NCBI GenBank assembly: GCA_003819975.1
Contig: RPPU01000346.1
Location: 1-5,399, forward strand
From: Desulfobacteraceae bacterium
GTDB lineage: Bacteria > Desulfobacterota > DSM-4660 > Desulfatiglandales > HGW-15
Direction of reading: 5' to 3'
DNA length: 5,399 nt
Shown here: positions 4,275 to 5,399 of the stretch, piece after piece
Numbering within the stretch: the stretch's first letter is position 1
Layout of the letters: every line of letters starts with the position of its first letter
The notes under the pieces: generated by a model
Databases searched by the model: none
Told to the model about the DNA's origin: nothing
What the model saw: the letters and a program-made list of their open reading frames with translations, nothing else
Position numbers and translations under genes: made by a program

Positions 4275-5399
4275 TTATCGCGCTAAAATCTTCAAACCCT
4301 CTTCCGCCAGCACTTTGGGTTCCAAGAGCAACCCGGAATAAGCCTTAAGTTGCACCTTATAAGTCTTGGCCTTGAAATACTTGAGCACGGTCTTGATGTC
4401 AAATTCCTGACTGCTGTTGCCTTCCAGAATCAAAGACTTCTCCAGGGTTTTTATGACCTGCCCGGTATTCGGATCCATGATCATGACCTTTAAGATCAAA
4501 TCCCGGAAAGCTTCATTCCCGTCATTGAATATCTTAACATGGAAATTCACCTCTTGGTTGCTCTTAACCGGGTTCGGAGATGCTTTTATTTCACCTTGTA
4601 AATAATTTCCGGGCGGAACAAAGAGATAATACAACGCTCCATAACTCCGTATCAACCGGTCCAATTCCAGACGGTCATTGCGCAGGTCAACGGATTTAAC
4701 ACTCCGCAGGTAATCGACAGCCGCTATTAGTTTCTGAATCATGTAATCCACATCGCTGCGTATGCGGACTATTTTCACCTTGACCTTATTCAGGGCTGTC
4801 AAAGCATTGTTGACCCGGGCCCGGTCATTGGGAGGCAAGGACAAGGCCTTAAGATTGTTGATGGTTTCATCCAGAATCAGATCCAGGTCTTTGGTAACCG
4901 CTAAATCGAGCTGGAGTTGCTTGACCAAAATCGGTTCGTCATTGAGAAGCATGCTGACATCGGTTTGGGTCCCAAATATTCCCGCTTTATCCGGCGTCAG
5001 GTAATAGAACGGGATCTCTTTTTCCTCATTGGCATCAAGGCCCGTATCGAAAACCCAGGGACTTTCGTCGATCCATTGTTTGGAGCTCGGATCATAAAGC
5101 GAAAGCGCCAGAGAGAACGACTCCTTAACCCGGGCTGTCAATCCCGCTTCCAGGCTCTTCAAGCTCAGTTGGATAGGCGCCAATTCATAAGGCTTAAACT
5201 CATTGCCGCTATGAACCTTATGGACATACTTCAAGGAGTTCTCCAGCAAAGTCCGGACCCATTCCTTGTTGGCTTCTTTGAGACTGCGACCCAGGTCAAA
5301 AGCCTGGTAAATGGCCCGGCCCTGGCCGTAATCATGCAGCACCAGGGCCGCATAAGGCCCTTGCGGATCCGGGCACATAATCGTATCCCGGGTTTCCCC
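4275..5399 (-). CDS. C-terminal part of a probable surface/exported multidomain protein (partial, start outside window)
   Basis: The frame is open from the window end at 5399 to TAA at 4277-4275 (374 residues); seven codons precede the first Met (5378), so the true start lies beyond the edge. Not recognised as a named gene. Counting from that Met, residues 1-50 (PYAALVLHDYGQGRAIYQAFDLGRSL) resemble the end of a glutamine-amidotransferase-like fold in large surface proteins, where a Y/F-G-x-G-R strand is followed by an AFDLG strand. Residues about 65-155 are beta-rich with a PDKAG turn. About 158-250 are helical and probably coiled, rich in Leu, Lys and Asp. About 262-362 form another beta domain starting SPNPVKSNQEVNFHVKIFNDGNEAF, typical of CARDB/Ig-like modules (spacing of NxGN after an aromatic-rich strand). 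No membrane anchor or sorting motif is seen at the C-terminus, ending GLKILAR. Extracellular location is inferred; function unknown. It converges on ald. Confidence 0.75.
   Translation of the reverse strand, partial: GETRDTIMCPDPQGPYAALVLHDYGQGRAIYQAFDLGRSLKEANKEWVRTLLENSLKYVHKVHSGNEFKPYELAPIQLSLKSLEAGLTARVKESFSLALSLYDPSSKQWIDESPWVFDTGLDANEEKEIPFYYLTPDKAGIFGTQTDVSMLLNDEPILVKQLQLDLAVTKDLDLILDETINNLKALSLPPNDRARVNNALTALNKVKVKIVRIRSDVDYMIQKLIAAVDYLRSVKSVDLRNDRLELDRLIRSYGALYYLFVPPGNYLQGEIKASPNPVKSNQEVNFHVKIFNDGNEAFRDLILKVMIMDPNTGQVIKTLEKSLILEGNSSQEFDIKTVLKYFKAKTYKVQLKAYSGLLLEPKVLAEEGLKILAR

Noticed and set aside
4111..4341. Small plus-strand frame of 76 codons in the gap after ald
   Set aside because: It crosses the 15-bp palindrome and the repeat copy and overlaps the end of the minus-strand gene; no ribosome binding site and no protein-like pattern.

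Overview
The window looks like part of the chromosome of an anaerobic, amino-acid- or aromatic-acid-using bacterium of moderate GC content. The case rests mainly on a glutaconyl-CoA decarboxylase carboxyltransferase subunit (GcdA type) placed directly after the tail of an acyl-CoA dehydrogenase. That pairing suits strict anaerobes that pass glutaryl-CoA or glutaconyl-CoA to crotonyl-CoA. The strong AGGAGG ribosome binding sites, intrinsic terminators and sigma70-like promoter are ordinary bacterial features. Species or phylum cannot be fixed from this sequence; the intergenic repeat debris resembles that of environmental anaerobes such as deltaproteobacterial or candidate-phylum genomes, but this is only an impression.

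Layout, plus strand first. Bases 1-104 are the last 33 codons of an acyl-CoA dehydrogenase-family gene. Bases 105-314 are noncoding and hold a perfect 17-bp hairpin and a nested REP-like hairpin element. gcdA runs 315-2048 from an AGGAGG site and is closed by two back-to-back intrinsic terminators (2049-2110). A very AT-rich regulatory region (2111-2286) carries a TTGACA promoter, six AAATTT cores and a perfect 10-bp inverted repeat. It precedes an Lrp/AsnC-family regulator (2287-2793). A 69-bp gap with another AAATTT inverted repeat leads into alanine dehydrogenase, ald (2863-3969).

Bases 3970-4274 contain no gene. They hold repeats: a tandem TTCACGG run inside a probable minus-strand terminator, two diverged copies of a 37-38-nt dispersed repeat (one interrupted by a 32-nt hairpin), and a 15-bp perfect inverted repeat. 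On the minus strand, 4275-5399 is the C-terminal part of a probable surface or exported multidomain protein whose start lies beyond the window.

How the genes may work together: the Lrp-type regulator and ald form a recognisable local-regulator/target pair for alanine catabolism (alanine to pyruvate, ammonia and NADH), and matching AAATTT inverted repeats lie before both genes. The acyl-CoA dehydrogenase tail and GcdA suggest a separate unit for glutaryl-CoA/glutaconyl-CoA metabolism, although the biotin carrier and membrane pump subunits are not in view. I found no defence system, CRISPR array, phage or transposase gene and no RNA gene. The more unusual signals are the operator-like repeats and the interrupted repeat pair.
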